Assembly (NCBI RefSeq): GCF_000012325.1
Contig: NC_003910.7
Span: 2,356,001-2,420,000 of the forward strand
Source: Colwellia psychrerythraea 34H
GTDB lineage: Bacteria > Pseudomonadota > Gammaproteobacteria > Enterobacterales > Alteromonadaceae
Direction of reading: 5' to 3'
DNA length: 64,000 nucleotides
In this document: positions 36,530 to 45,737 of the stretch, piece by piece
How positions within the stretch are numbered: position 1 is the stretch's first letter
Layout: each line of letters opens with the position of its first letter
Translations under genes and position numbers: made by a program
Notes under the pieces: model-generated
Databases searched by the model: none
Seen by the model: only the letters and a program-made list of their open reading frames with translations
What the model was told of the DNA's origin: nothing

Positions 36530-36601
36530 TAGTGCTTTAACAATTTTAAAAGAGGTAAGTGCCCGTATATTAATAGGTGGGCACTTACCTTTGTGATTCA
36601 G

Positions 36602-37204
36602 TTAAACAGTCAGTTTGCTTTGCTCAGCTAGTACATCGATACCATGTTGCTTTAATAGCCCCACGAGCTTGATCAAAGGTAACCCTATTAAGGTATTTGG
36701 ATCATCACCTTCAAGTTTGCTAAATAAGCAAATACCTAAACCTTCACTTTTAAAACTACCAGCACAATTATAAGGTTGTTCAGCATTAAGATAGTTTGCT
36801 ATATCTTTTTGGCTCAGCTGATTAAAATGCACGATAAAAGGTTCCACTAAAGCAATAGTTTTATCTTTTTCACTGTCATAAACACATAGGCCGGTATAGA
36901 ACGTAATACTTTTACCACTAAATTTATTTAACTGAACAACAGCATTGTCAAAATTATGAGGTTTACCTAAAATTTCTTCTTCGCATACTGCTACTTGATC
37001 CGATCCTATAATTAAAGCGTTTGGATATTCTGAACTAACTGCTTTTGCTTTCTCTATTGCGAGGCGTTCAACTAAAGCTTGGGGAGATTCATTTTTTTGT
37101 TCGGTCTCATCAACATTAGGTTTTGCACAGTGAAAAGGTAGTTGGAGTTTTTCTAAAATAGTTTTACGAAACGGAGAAGTAGAGCCAAGCACTAAGGTTT
37201 TCAT
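36602..37204 (-). CDS. yceF: Maf-like nucleotide pyrophosphatase YceF
   Basis: This 200-residue Maf protein removes pyrophosphate from modified nucleoside triphosphates; E. coli YceF prefers 7-methyl-GTP. LGSTSPFRKTILEKL is the substrate loop, NVDET and IIGSDQVAVCEEEILGKPHN carry the active-site acid, and YNCAGSFKSEGLGICLF is typical of the YceF branch. It diverges from yceD as in E. coli. Confidence 0.93.
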   Translation of the reverse strand: MKTLVLGSTSPFRKTILEKLQLPFHCAKPNVDETEQKNESPQALVERLAIEKAKAVSSEYPNALIIGSDQVAVCEEEILGKPHNFDNAVVQLNKFSGKSITFYTGLCVYDSEKDKTIALVEPFIVHFNQLSQKDIANYLNAEQPYNCAGSFKSEGLGICLFSKLEGDDPNTLIGLPLIKLVGLLKQHGIDVLAEQSKLTV

Positions 37205-37632
37205 ATTTATCCTTTTAAATATATTCTTTTACTAAAGAGTTTAAGACACATTGAACTAAGTTATTGAGTATTGAGTGAGACCTAAAAGACTTAGAAGAAG
37301 GTATTGGTTGAATAGAATAGTTATAGTATTCTATTCAACATTAATAGCGCAGCATATAAACCTTTTTACTTACTTAGGTAATAGCCGCTTATAGAGCTCA
37401 GTGTAAACTGATAGCATCACAAAATGAATGAAGTAATAACTATGCTTAACGTTGTTGCTTATTATAAGCTAGTTACCCAATTGCTAAGTCGAACTATAAA
37501 TTAATCTGTTTAGGCTAACTTGCGGTATTGTATATTTACATAGCGATTGTTGTCGAAACAAACAATTATTATACAATTATTGCTAATATTGAGTCTATCT
37601 TGAGCTTTTAAACAAAATAGTGCAATTTTCTT
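37205..37632. other. Long yceF-yceD intergenic region
   Basis: About 430 AT-rich bp lie between the divergent yceF and yceD. No open frame, RNA gene or palindromic operator stands out. The yceD promoter lies at the right edge; a yceF promoter was not located. Confidence 0.45.
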
Positions 37633-37659
37633 TTGACACTTGCCTGTAGGGACTATAAT
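37633..37659 (+). promoter_or_regulatory. Strong promoter directly before yceD
   Basis: TTGACA (37633-37638) and TATAAT (37654-37659) are both perfect consensus hexamers, with a short 15-bp spacer. Transcription should start near 37666, about five bases before the yceD ATG, leaving no room for a Shine-Dalgarno. Confidence 0.75.
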
Positions 37660-37670
37660 ATGCGCGCCTT

Positions 37671-38183
37671 ATGCAGAATCTTAAACTTCCAATAACAATT
37701 AGTCCATCCCGTAGCGCGCAACGTAGACTCGTGTGCAAAGGTGTATTTAAATTAGCGGATATGACGAGACTGCTTGCAGAATGCGAAAGCGGAAGCGAGC
37801 ATGTTCAAGTAAGTGTTAAGTTTGATGTGGATGAACGTGGTTTGACAGTAATGTCAGGTACGGGATCGGCATTAGTTGCATTAACTTGTCAGCGGTGTAA
37901 CGAAAATTTTGATCAGTCACTTGAAGTAGAGTTTACTTTTAGTCCTGCCAAAAATGAGGAAGCTGCTGAAAAAATCCCGTCATATTATGACGTAGTAGAA
38001 TTAGATGAAAATGGTGAAGTAAACTTACGCGAATTAGTGGAAGAAGAGTTAATGCTCATGATCCCATTAATTCCACGGCACAACATTCAAGATTGTTCAG
38101 CTGATGCTGATTCAGTTTGGGGTGAGTTGCCAGAAGAGCTTGAGAAGCCAAATCCATTTGATGTATTAAAACAATTCAAGTAG
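37671..38183 (+). CDS. yceD: YceD (DUF177) 23S rRNA accumulation protein
   Basis: This 170-residue protein matches E. coli YceD along its length: MQNLKLPITISPSRSAQRRL, the metal-binding-like LTCQRCNENF, YDVVELDENGEVNLRELVEEELMLMIPLIPRH and the C-terminal PNPFDVLKQFK. YceD affects 23S rRNA levels and is linked to rpmF in most bacteria. The ATG is kept because it aligns with the E. coli start, although the transcript would be almost leaderless. Confidence 0.94.
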   Translation: MQNLKLPITISPSRSAQRRLVCKGVFKLADMTRLLAECESGSEHVQVSVKFDVDERGLTVMSGTGSALVALTCQRCNENFDQSLEVEFTFSPAKNEEAAEKIPSYYDVVELDENGEVNLRELVEEELMLMIPLIPRHNIQDCSADADSVWGELPEELEKPNPFDVLKQFK

Positions 38184-38231
38184 TTAATAAGCATACAGCT
38201 ATTTAACTAATAACCGATTTAGGAGTAACTC

Positions 38232-38402
38232 ATGGCAGTACAAAAAAGCAAAAAGTCTCGTTCAAGACGTGGCATGCGCCGTTCACATGATGCAGTAACA
38301 CCGGAAAACTTATCAGTAGATCCAGTATCAGGTGAAACGCATCGTCGTCACCACATAACTGCTGATGGCTTTTACAAAGGCGTTAAAGTAATCGCTGTTT
38401 AA
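38232..38402 (+). CDS. rpmF: 50S ribosomal protein L32
   Basis: This 56-residue protein begins [20 protein letters not shown] and ends [10 protein letters not shown], both typical of proteobacterial L32. It is rich in Lys, Arg and His. GGAGT lies upstream of the ATG, 49 bp after yceD. Its place between yceD and plsX is conserved from E. coli. Confidence 0.97.
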   Translation: MAVQKSKKSRSRRGMRRSHDAVTPENLSVDPVSGETHRRHHITADGFYKGVKVIAV

Positions 38403-38442
38403 GCGATTACTTCGTTAAAGTAAAGTATTAGGCTTACTTAGT

Positions 38443-39492
38443 TTGAGCTTAAATACAGATCTAACCATCGCGTTAGATGTTATGGGGGGCGACCAAGGCC
38501 CCCTTATAACAATTTCTTCAGCAATCACGGCTATAAGTCATCAGCCAAATTTGCACCTCATTCTTTGTGGTGATGAAATCATCATTACAGAAACTCTTGC
38601 TCATTTTGAAATCACTAAAGAAAATTTAGCTACTCATAAACAGTTAAGTATTTTCCCGACCTCTCAAGTTGTTTTAATGTCGGATAAGCCCATTGTTGCA
38701 CTCAGAACCAAAAAAGACTCATCAATGCGAAAAGCACTTGATCTGGTTCATGAAGGCCGTGCACAGGCTTGTGTAAGTGCCGGTAACACCGGGGCCTTAT
38801 TTTCGATGGCACATTTTGTATTAAAAAATATACCGGGAGTAGAGCGCCCAGCACTTATTTCATCATTACCTACCCATGATAAAGATAAACATGTTTTTAT
38901 GCTTGATTTGGGCGCCAATGTGTTTTGTGATTCCCATGTATTATACCAATTCGGTGTGATGGGTTCAGTCATGGCTGAGCAAGTGGATGGTATTAATAAA
39001 CCACGCGTTGCTTTACTTAATATGGGTGAAGAAGCAATTAAAGGTAGTGACCATATAAAACTTGCAGCACTTGAATTAACCGAGAATAAAGATATCAACT
39101 ATGTAGGCTTCATTGAAGGTAGCGATATTTTTTCCAATAAAGCCGATGTTATTGTTTGTGATGGTTTTGTTGGTAATGTTGCATTAAAAACCTGTGAAGG
39201 TGTTGCCCGGTTAGTTTATGAGAAATCGAAAACTGCTTTTAGTGCTAGCTTAGTGGCTAAATTATTTGGCTCATTACTTAAACCAAGCTTTAAAAAACTG
39301 TTTAAAACCATGAACCCCGACCAGTACAATGGCGCAAGTTTGATAGGATTACGCGGTATAGTAGTTAAGAGTCATGGTAATGCCAATTCAAGTGCTTTTT
39401 TATCCGCAATAGAAGAAGCAGTAAAAGAAGTTGAAAGGCAAGTTCCTGAGAAAATTAAAACCTCATTAGAACACGGCTTTACTTGTCGCTAA
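38443..39492 (+). CDS. plsX: Phosphate acyltransferase PlsX
   Basis: This 349-residue enzyme makes acyl-phosphate from acyl-ACP for phospholipid synthesis. [49 protein letters not shown] and [16 protein letters not shown] are family signatures. The start is TTG at 38443, since the next in-frame Met lies inside the first conserved motif. It is 40 bp after rpmF. The usual next gene, fabH, is missing here. Confidence 0.94.
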   Translation: MSLNTDLTIALDVMGGDQGPLITISSAITAISHQPNLHLILCGDEIIITETLAHFEITKENLATHKQLSIFPTSQVVLMSDKPIVALRTKKDSSMRKALDLVHEGRAQACVSAGNTGALFSMAHFVLKNIPGVERPALISSLPTHDKDKHVFMLDLGANVFCDSHVLYQFGVMGSVMAEQVDGINKPRVALLNMGEEAIKGSDHIKLAALELTENKDINYVGFIEGSDIFSNKADVIVCDGFVGNVALKTCEGVARLVYEKSKTAFSASLVAKLFGSLLKPSFKKLFKTMNPDQYNGASLIGLRGIVVKSHGNANSSAFLSAIEEAVKEVERQVPEKIKTSLEHGFTCR

Positions 39493-39796
39493 CCATGCTT
39501 TATTTAGTAAATATTAATTTTACTAAAATATCTTTTTCTAAACTAATAATACTAAAATCAACGTGTTTAACCTGAACTCAGTTTAAGAGTTCGTTAATGT
39601 ATTGAATTATAATGCTTAAGTTGCTTTAATATTGCTAACTTGACATTTTTTCTTAATTCAAGGCAAATTCACGTGTTAATAGCTCGCCTATTACAAGTGA
39701 ATTTAACGAAGAAGTCAGTAAAGTAGCTGCTAAAGAAATCTATATTAAGTAGCGTTCAGGTTATTTATTAACAAAAAATTTAAATAGAGTATCAAT
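39493..39796. other. plsX-fabD gap lacking fabH, with a strong hairpin
   Basis: These 304 bp occupy the place where fabH (about 950 bp) normally lies. No frame shows FabH motifs. A hairpin at 39666-39703 pairs AATTCACGTGTTAATAG with CTATTACAAGTGAATT, about 15 bp with a bulge and a mismatch. A smaller GAACTC/GAGTTC inverted repeat lies near 39572-39592. No T run follows the large hairpin, so it may be an RNA-processing or stability element. Confidence 0.6.
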
Positions 39797-40741
39797 ATGC
39801 AAAATAAATTAGCATTCGTTTTTCCAGGACAGGGCTCACAAACTGTTGCCATGCTCAGTGACTTTGCAGAAAACAGTATCGTACAAGCAACCTTTGAAGA
39901 AGCCTCTAAAGCCTTAGGTTATGACTTATGGCAATTAGTTAACGAAGGTCCAGCAGAAAAACTAAATCAAACTAACTTTACTCAACCAGCATTGTTAACG
40001 GCTAGTGTTGCTTTATGGCGTGTTTGGCAAGCAGAGTCGACTGTGACCCCTGATATTATGGCTGGCCACAGTTTAGGTGAATATTCAGCACTAGTGTGTG
40101 CCGGTGTGTTTTCCCTAAGTGACGCGGTAGTATTAGTTGAAAAACGTGGTGAATTCATGCAAGCCTGTGTTCCGGCAGGTGTTGGCGCCATGGCAGCTGT
40201 TATTGGCTTAGCTGATGAAGATATTATTAATGCCTGTAATGAAGCAATGGAAACGCAAGTTGTTTCAGCGGTTAATTTTAATTCTCCAGGTCAGGTTGTT
40301 ATTGCGGGTCATAAAGAAGCTGTTGAGCGTGCTGGAGTGCTTTGTAAAGCCGCAGGGGCAAAACGTGTTTTACCATTGCCAGTGAGCGTACCATCACATT
40401 GTGCTTTAATGAGTGATGCTGCAGCTAAATTGGCTATAGAGCTGGAGTGTATCACTTTTAACCAGCCGAAAATTGCCGTTGTAAATAATGTGGATGTCGC
40501 TGAAGAGATCGCAGGTGAAGCAATAAAAGCTGCATTAGTTAAGCAATTATATTCGCCTGTACGTTGGAGCGAAACTATTAGTTTGCTAGCAAATGACGGT
40601 ATAGAAAAAGTGGTTGAAGTAGGTCCAGGTAAAGTATTACAAGGCTTGAATAAGCGTATAAATAAATCACTACGCAGTGTTAGTTTCAATACAATGGATT
40701 CATTGCAGCAAGCAAAAGATTTAGTGACTAGTGAAATCTAA
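39797..40741 (+). CDS. fabD: Malonyl-CoA-ACP transacylase
   Basis: This 314-residue enzyme loads malonyl groups onto acyl carrier protein. The N-terminal FVFPGQGSQTVAML loop, the nucleophile in GHSLGEYSALVCAG and VNFNSPGQVVIAG are FabD signatures. LPVSVPSHCALM carries the catalytic His, and VVEVGPGKVLQGLNKRI is near the C-terminus. It heads fabD-fabG-acpP. Confidence 0.96.
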   Translation: MQNKLAFVFPGQGSQTVAMLSDFAENSIVQATFEEASKALGYDLWQLVNEGPAEKLNQTNFTQPALLTASVALWRVWQAESTVTPDIMAGHSLGEYSALVCAGVFSLSDAVVLVEKRGEFMQACVPAGVGAMAAVIGLADEDIINACNEAMETQVVSAVNFNSPGQVVIAGHKEAVERAGVLCKAAGAKRVLPLPVSVPSHCALMSDAAAKLAIELECITFNQPKIAVVNNVDVAEEIAGEAIKAALVKQLYSPVRWSETISLLANDGIEKVVEVGPGKVLQGLNKRINKSLRSVSFNTMDSLQQAKDLVTSEI

Positions 40742-40799
40742 CCGTTGTTAAGTAAACGATTATATTTTAGTAAGATGAAATAATTTAATATAAATGATT

Positions 40800-40824
40800 C
40801 GTTACCTTATTGAACAAGGTAACG
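40800..40824 (+). other. Hairpin between fabD and fabG
   Basis: CGTTACCTT and AAGGTAACG form a perfect 9-bp stem with a 7-nt loop, 28 bp before fabG. No T run follows. It may stabilise the downstream fabG-acpP mRNA. Confidence 0.5.
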
Positions 40825-40852
40825 TTATAAAATAAAAAGAGCAGGTAAGAAT

Positions 40853-41599
40853 ATGTTTTCTTTAGAAGGTAAAGTCGCTTTAGTTACTGGCGCAAGTCGT
40901 GGTATTGGTAAAGCAATAGCTACACAATTACAGTCATTGGGTGCAACGGTAATTGGTACCGCGACATCAGAAAATGGTGCTAATAACATAACTAAGTATT
41001 TAACTGCTGATAACGGTAGTGGTATGGGGTTGGTGCTAAACGTGACAAGTGATGAATCTATCGCTGAAATGTTTGTAGCTATTAAAGAAGCACATGGTTC
41101 CATGATATTTCTAGTAAATAATGCTGGTATCACCCGTGATAATTTATTTATGCGTATGAAAGATGATGAGTGGTCAGACATTATTGAAACTAACTTAACG
41201 TCTGTTTTTAAAGTAAGCAAAGCTGCTATTCGTCCTATGATGAAGAAACGTACAGGCCGTATCATCAATATTGGCTCTGTTGTAGGTACCATGGGTAATG
41301 CTGGCCAAGTTAACTATGCAACAGCTAAAGCGGGTTTATTAGGTTTCACTAAGGCCTTAGCACGTGAAGTTGCTTCTCGTGGTATTACTGTAAATACTGT
41401 TTCACCTGGCTTTATCGATACAGATATGACACAAACGTTAACAGATGAACAAAAAGAAGGTATATTTTCACAGGTTCCTGCGAATCGTTTAGGTAAACCA
41501 GAAGAAATTGCTAGTACTGTCGCTTTTTTAGCATCAGATGCCGCAGCTTATGTTACGGGTGAGACAATCCACGTTAATGGTGGCATGTATATGGTGTAA
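40853..41599 (+). CDS. fabG: 3-oxoacyl-ACP reductase
   Basis: This 248-residue short-chain dehydrogenase reduces 3-oxoacyl-ACP with NADPH. ALVTGASRGIGKAIA binds the cofactor, LVNNAGITRDNLFMRM follows, and the catalytic Ser-Tyr-Lys appear in NIGSVVGTMGNAGQVNYATAKAG. ETIHVNGGMYMV is the usual C-terminus. It lies 111 bp after fabD, with a hairpin in the gap. Confidence 0.96.
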   Translation: MFSLEGKVALVTGASRGIGKAIATQLQSLGATVIGTATSENGANNITKYLTADNGSGMGLVLNVTSDESIAEMFVAIKEAHGSMIFLVNNAGITRDNLFMRMKDDEWSDIIETNLTSVFKVSKAAIRPMMKKRTGRIINIGSVVGTMGNAGQVNYATAKAGLLGFTKALAREVASRGITVNTVSPGFIDTDMTQTLTDEQKEGIFSQVPANRLGKPEEIASTVAFLASDAAAYVTGETIHVNGGMYMV

Positions 41600-41759
41600 G
41601 CCTTGATTTTTAAGGCTTACATTGTTTTTTAATCATATTTTTCAATACTTCAACAGGTTAGACCAGCTTAAAAAAGTGAATTAGTTGCTTGCAAGGCAAG
41701 CTGTTGACGAATACACTACACGCAATTTGAAAAAATGCACTTTCAGTAAAGGAAATAAA

Positions 41760-41993
41760 ATGAGTAATATCGAAGAACGCGTAAAAAAAATCACAGTTGA
41801 ACAGTTAGGTGTTAGTGAAGCAGAAGTAAAAATTGATTCATCATTTGTTGATGACTTAGGTGCTGACTCATTAGACACTGTTGAATTAGTTATGGCGTTA
41901 GAAGAAGAATTTGATACTGAAATTCCTGACGAAGAAGCTGAAAAAATCACAACAGTTCAAGCAGCAATCGATTACGTTACTGCTAACCAGTAA
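41760..41993 (+). CDS. acpP: Acyl carrier protein
   Basis: This 77-residue acidic protein has the phosphopantetheine Ser in [20 protein letters not shown] and ends [20 protein letters not shown] precedes the ATG by seven bases. The frame is open further upstream to 41685, but that part lacks similarity and a ribosome-binding site. Confidence 0.97.
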   Translation: MSNIEERVKKITVEQLGVSEAEVKIDSSFVDDLGADSLDTVELVMALEEEFDTEIPDEEAEKITTVQAAIDYVTANQ

Positions 41994-42033
41994 TTGTTAA
42001 TAAGTTCGATATTATCGAGCTTAGTAAAATAAT

Positions 42034-42073
42034 AAAAGCGGTATACTTAATTGTAAGTGACCGCTTTTTTTTT
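42034..42073 (+). terminator. Terminator after acpP
   Basis: AAAAGCGGT with ACTTA pairs with TAAGT and ACCGCTTTT around ATTG, with a small bulge, and is followed by T8 or more. Read-through would be needed for fabF to share the acpP transcript. Confidence 0.88.
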
Positions 42074-42227
42074 ATCTATAAGATGACGATATTATTCAAT
42101 AGAAGACTATCATTGAGTAATACCTTCATATTAATTTACTGGCCAGCTTAGAGCTGTATTAGCGAGCTTAAAACAAGAAAAATGAGTTAACTTATAGTAA
42201 GTCTATACTTCATTTGTTTTGTGATGT

Positions 42228-42362
42228 TATCAGTTCGCTAATGAGCTTCCGAAGGACAAGTTTAAAAGGCTTGCATGCGACGTTATTGATTTTGACAAGG
42301 GAATAACTATTCTCTTCAATCAATGCCTTACCTCTAAGCCTTTTAATTCTCGCTAAGTGATC
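42228..42362. repeat. Palindromic intergenic repeat, copy A
   Basis: This imperfect palindrome has arms AAAAGGCTT and AAGCCTTTT (42264-42273, 42335-42343). Its core GCGACGTTATTGATTTTGAC, AAGGGAATAACTATT and CAATGCCTTACC matches the copy at 50980-51068 closely. The outer arms differ between copies but stay complementary. It lies between the acpP terminator and fabF. The boundaries are approximate. Confidence 0.6.
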
Positions 42363-42416
42363 AATAAATTAGTACGATTGGTATAATACATTTAATTTTT
42401 CGGAGGCCGCTCTGTT

Positions 42417-43655
42417 ATGAGACGTGTAGTAGTAACTGGCATTGGCATGCTTAGCCCATTAGCCAACACCGCAGAAGAAACATGGCAAAACCTGCTACTT
42501 GGTAAAAGTGGTATAGGTAATATTGATCATTTTGATACCACAGATTACCCCACTAAATTTGCTGGTTTAGTAAAAGACTTTGATGCCCAGAATTATATGG
42601 AACGAAAAGAAGCCAAAAAAATGGATCTTTTTATTCAATATGGTATTGCAGCGGGCGTACAAGCTTTTAAAGACTCAGGTCTTGAAGTTACTGAGCAAAA
42701 TGCACCACGTATTGGTGTTGCTATTGGCTCTGGCATTGGCGGTTTAGGCTTAATTGAACAAAATCATAACAAGCTAATCAAAGCCGAAGGTAATCCTCGT
42801 AAGTTATCGCCATTTTTTGTGCCTTCAACCATTATCAATATGATTGCGGGTCACTTATCAATAATGTTTGGCCTGCAAGGTCCTAATATTGCCATAACTA
42901 CAGCGTGTACGAGTGGCGTGCATAATATTGGCCATGCTGCCCGTATGATTGCTTACGGAGATGCCGACGCAGTTGTTGCCGGAGGTGCTGAAAAAGCGTC
43001 CACAACACTAGGCATGGGCGGCTTTGGTGCTGCTCGCGCTTTATCTCGTCGAAATGATGACCCTGAAGCGGCATCTCGTCCTTGGGACAAAGATCGTGAT
43101 GGTTTTGTTCTTGGTGATGGTGCTGGTGTTATCGTTGTTGAAGAATATGAACATGCAAAAGCCCGTGGCGCAAAAATTTATGCTGAGCTAGTTGGTTTTG
43201 GTATGAGCGGTGATGCTTACCATATGACTTCACCACCTGAAAATGGTGATGGCGCAGCGCGTGCTATGCAAAATGCTATTAATGATGCGAAAGTAGATAT
43301 TAGTAGAATTGGTTACATTAATGCCCACGGTACTTCTACACAAGCCGGTGATATGGCTGAAACTAATGCGGTTAAGACTGTATTTGGTGCTGGTGCAAAG
43401 AATGTAATGATGGGTTCTACCAAGTCTATGACTGGACATTTGTTAGGCGCTGCAGGAGCTATTGAAGCTATTTTCAGTATCCAAGCACTAGTGAATAAGC
43501 AAGTTCCACCGACGATAAATTTAGATAACCCTGATGAAGGTTGTGATCTAGATTATATTGCTGGTGCAGCACGTGATGTTGAACTTGAATATGTACTTTG
43601 TAATTCGTTTGGTTTTGGTGGTACTAACGGCTCATTAATCTTTAAGAAGATTTAG
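42417..43655 (+). CDS. fabF: 3-oxoacyl-ACP synthase II
   Basis: This 412-residue condensing enzyme elongates acyl-ACP and gives temperature control of unsaturated fatty acids in E. coli. The active-site Cys is in [16 protein letters not shown], and the His residues are in [15 protein letters not shown] and [30 protein letters not shown] is the C-terminus. GGAGG precedes the ATG. A terminator and a repeat element separate it from acpP, so it may have its own promoter. Confidence 0.96.
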   Translation: MRRVVVTGIGMLSPLANTAEETWQNLLLGKSGIGNIDHFDTTDYPTKFAGLVKDFDAQNYMERKEAKKMDLFIQYGIAAGVQAFKDSGLEVTEQNAPRIGVAIGSGIGGLGLIEQNHNKLIKAEGNPRKLSPFFVPSTIINMIAGHLSIMFGLQGPNIAITTACTSGVHNIGHAARMIAYGDADAVVAGGAEKASTTLGMGGFGAARALSRRNDDPEAASRPWDKDRDGFVLGDGAGVIVVEEYEHAKARGAKIYAELVGFGMSGDAYHMTSPPENGDGAARAMQNAINDAKVDISRIGYINAHGTSTQAGDMAETNAVKTVFGAGAKNVMMGSTKSMTGHLLGAAGAIEAIFSIQALVNKQVPPTINLDNPDEGCDLDYIAGAARDVELEYVLCNSFGFGGTNGSLIFKKI

Positions 43656-43720
43656 TTTGTTCTAGTTTACTTTTGATTAGTTATTCACAATTAATGTAAA
43701 CCACTTGAAAAGTAATGAGT

Positions 43721-43767
43721 AAGCCTGAATACTAACCTCTATGCGGAGGAAGTCTTCAGGCTTTTTT
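43721..43767 (+). terminator. Terminator after fabF
   Basis: AAGCCTGAA and TTCAGGCTT form the outer stem around an inner CCTC/GAGG hairpin, and TTTTTT follows. It separates fabF from pabC. Confidence 0.85.
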
Positions 43768-43795
43768 ATGTCAATAATTAATGTAGCGACACTCA

Positions 43796-44602
43796 ATGAA
43801 ATATTGCTCTATAAATGGTCAACAACAAACAGATATAGCGGTAACTGATAGGGGACTTGCTTACGGTGATGGGCTATTTACCACAGCTAAAATTGTTAAT
43901 GGCACAGTGGTATTATTAGAAAAGCATATCGAGCGATTAACTCATGGCTGTCAGCAATTAAAACTGCAGCTACCTTCAAACATAAGTTTAAGAGAACAAT
44001 TGGCATCGGTCGTCCAAGGATATTCGCTAGCGGTACTTAAAGTAATGATAACTGCAGGTAGTGGTGGCAGAGGTTACTCTAGAGTCGGACTCAGTGATAA
44101 TGCTGCAAACATAATCATCATGATATCTGATTTTCCAAGTCATTATGAAACGCTCGCTCAACAAGGAATCAATGTAGGAGATAGTAAATATCAGATTGCG
44201 ACTAGCTCAATGCTTGGGGGGATTAAACATCTCAATAGACTTGAGCAGGTATTATTAAGAACTGAAGTTGATGAGCGCAGCGAGGATGATCTTATTGTGA
44301 CTAATTGCCAAGGCGATGTTATTGAGGCGACCAGCTCAAATCTATTCTATTGGTTGAATGAACAGTTATGCACCCCTGAAATATCAACCTCAGGAGTTGA
44401 TGGTATTATGAGACAGGTGCTTATAGCCAAAAACACAGAAATAAAAGTATGTAAAACCTCATTCGAAGAACTTAAATACGCACAAGCTATGTTTATCTCT
44501 AATTCTTTGATGGGCATAATGCCGGTAAAAACGTACAATAATCGCCTACTTGACGTTGATGTTGTATTGAAGCTTCAAAGACGAATGAAAGGATTTATTT
44601 AA
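43796..44602 (+). CDS. pabC: Aminodeoxychorismate lyase
   Basis: This 268-residue fold-type IV PLP enzyme releases 4-aminobenzoate and pyruvate from aminodeoxychorismate for folate synthesis. RGLAYGDGLFTTAKI, the PLP Lys in GGIKHLNRLEQVL and VIEATSSNLFYW are the signatures. It is near the E. coli length (269) and in the same gene order (fabF-pabC-mltG). Termination before it suggests a new transcription unit. Confidence 0.93.
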   Translation: MKYCSINGQQQTDIAVTDRGLAYGDGLFTTAKIVNGTVVLLEKHIERLTHGCQQLKLQLPSNISLREQLASVVQGYSLAVLKVMITAGSGGRGYSRVGLSDNAANIIIMISDFPSHYETLAQQGINVGDSKYQIATSSMLGGIKHLNRLEQVLLRTEVDERSEDDLIVTNCQGDVIEATSSNLFYWLNEQLCTPEISTSGVDGIMRQVLIAKNTEIKVCKTSFEELKYAQAMFISNSLMGIMPVKTYNNRLLDVDVVLKLQRRMKGFI

Positions 44603-44647
44603 ATGATTTTTTTGTCGTTTTCTTGTCAAATTAACTAAGGACAAAGC

Positions 44648-45661
44648 GTGCTCAAAAAACTTATTATTATTACTTTGTTGGCATTACTTGGTGCAGTAGC
44701 CACCTTAAGCTATCAATTTGATCAGGCGTTACATACCCCTTTAACAATAGAAAAAAATACTTATTTAAAAGTAATGCCTGGCAGCTCTGTTAGCTCATTC
44801 GCCAAAAAATTAGCACAAAAACAATGGATACCAACCCGTTTTTGGCTGAGAAATTATGGTCGTCTATTTCCACAAAAAGCAAATATTAAAGCGGGTACCT
44901 ACTTAATAACCAAAGGTACAACCTTAGCGCAATTATTAGTCCAGCTCGTTGGTGGAAAAGAGCACCAATTCTCTGTCACCTTTATTGAAGGGACACTTTT
45001 TAAAGATGTATTAGTTATACTTGCAGGGCATCCTTATATTAAACAAACAATTGATGATAAATCGATTAGTGAAATAGCGGTAAAACTCGGCATTGACTCA
45101 ATAAATCCTGAAGGGTGGTTATTTCCTGATACTTATGCATTCACAGCTGATACGAAAGATATAACACTGCTTCAACGTGCTAACGTCAATATGCAGACGC
45201 AATTGAGTGCATTATGGCAGAGCAGAGCGGAAAACTTACCTTACAAAACACCTTATCAAGCATTGATTATGGCCTCGATCATAGAAAAGGAAACAAGTTA
45301 TATTGCCGAACAACCCATAATATCATCGGTTTTCGTTAATCGCTTACGAAAAAATATGCGTTTACAAACCGATCCTACGGTTATTTATGGTTTAGGTGAT
45401 CGCTATGCGGGAGATATAACCCGTGCACACCTGCGCGAAAAAACGGCTTACAATACTTATAGAATTAATGGTTTACCGCCAACGCCTATCGCAATGGCGG
45501 GTTTGTCAGCCCTACAAGCTACATTAAATCCAGTAGCGAGTGATTATTTTTACTTTGTTAGTGGTGGTGATGGCAAACATGTTTTTAGTAAAACGCTAGC
45601 TGAACATAATTTTGCCGTTAAACGTTACTTAAAAGAGCAAAGAAAAAATAAATCAAAGTAA
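44648..45661 (+). CDS. mltG: Endolytic murein transglycosylase MltG
   Basis: This 337-residue inner-membrane enzyme cleaves nascent peptidoglycan glycan strands. One N-terminal membrane helix (LIIITLLALLGAVATLSY) is followed by a LysM-like part (VMPGSSVSSFAKKLAQKQWI). The YceG domain carries the catalytic Glu in MASIIEKETSY and then RLRKNMRLQTDPTVIYG and TYRINGLPPTPIAMAG. The start is GTG with AAGGA seven bases upstream. Confidence 0.95.
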   Translation: MLKKLIIITLLALLGAVATLSYQFDQALHTPLTIEKNTYLKVMPGSSVSSFAKKLAQKQWIPTRFWLRNYGRLFPQKANIKAGTYLITKGTTLAQLLVQLVGGKEHQFSVTFIEGTLFKDVLVILAGHPYIKQTIDDKSISEIAVKLGIDSINPEGWLFPDTYAFTADTKDITLLQRANVNMQTQLSALWQSRAENLPYKTPYQALIMASIIEKETSYIAEQPIISSVFVNRLRKNMRLQTDPTVIYGLGDRYAGDITRAHLREKTAYNTYRINGLPPTPIAMAGLSALQATLNPVASDYFYFVSGGDGKHVFSKTLAEHNFAVKRYLKEQRKNKSK

Positions 45662-45737
45662 ACATATGACTGAATAATATAAACTATATAATTGATTACA
45701 CTCATCGATACAACTGTCAAAAGGTAAAAGCTCAGGT

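Noticed and set aside
41685..41759. N-terminal extension of acyl carrier protein
   Set aside because: The frame is open upstream, but AAGGA sits just before ATG 41760 and that start gives the canonical ACP.
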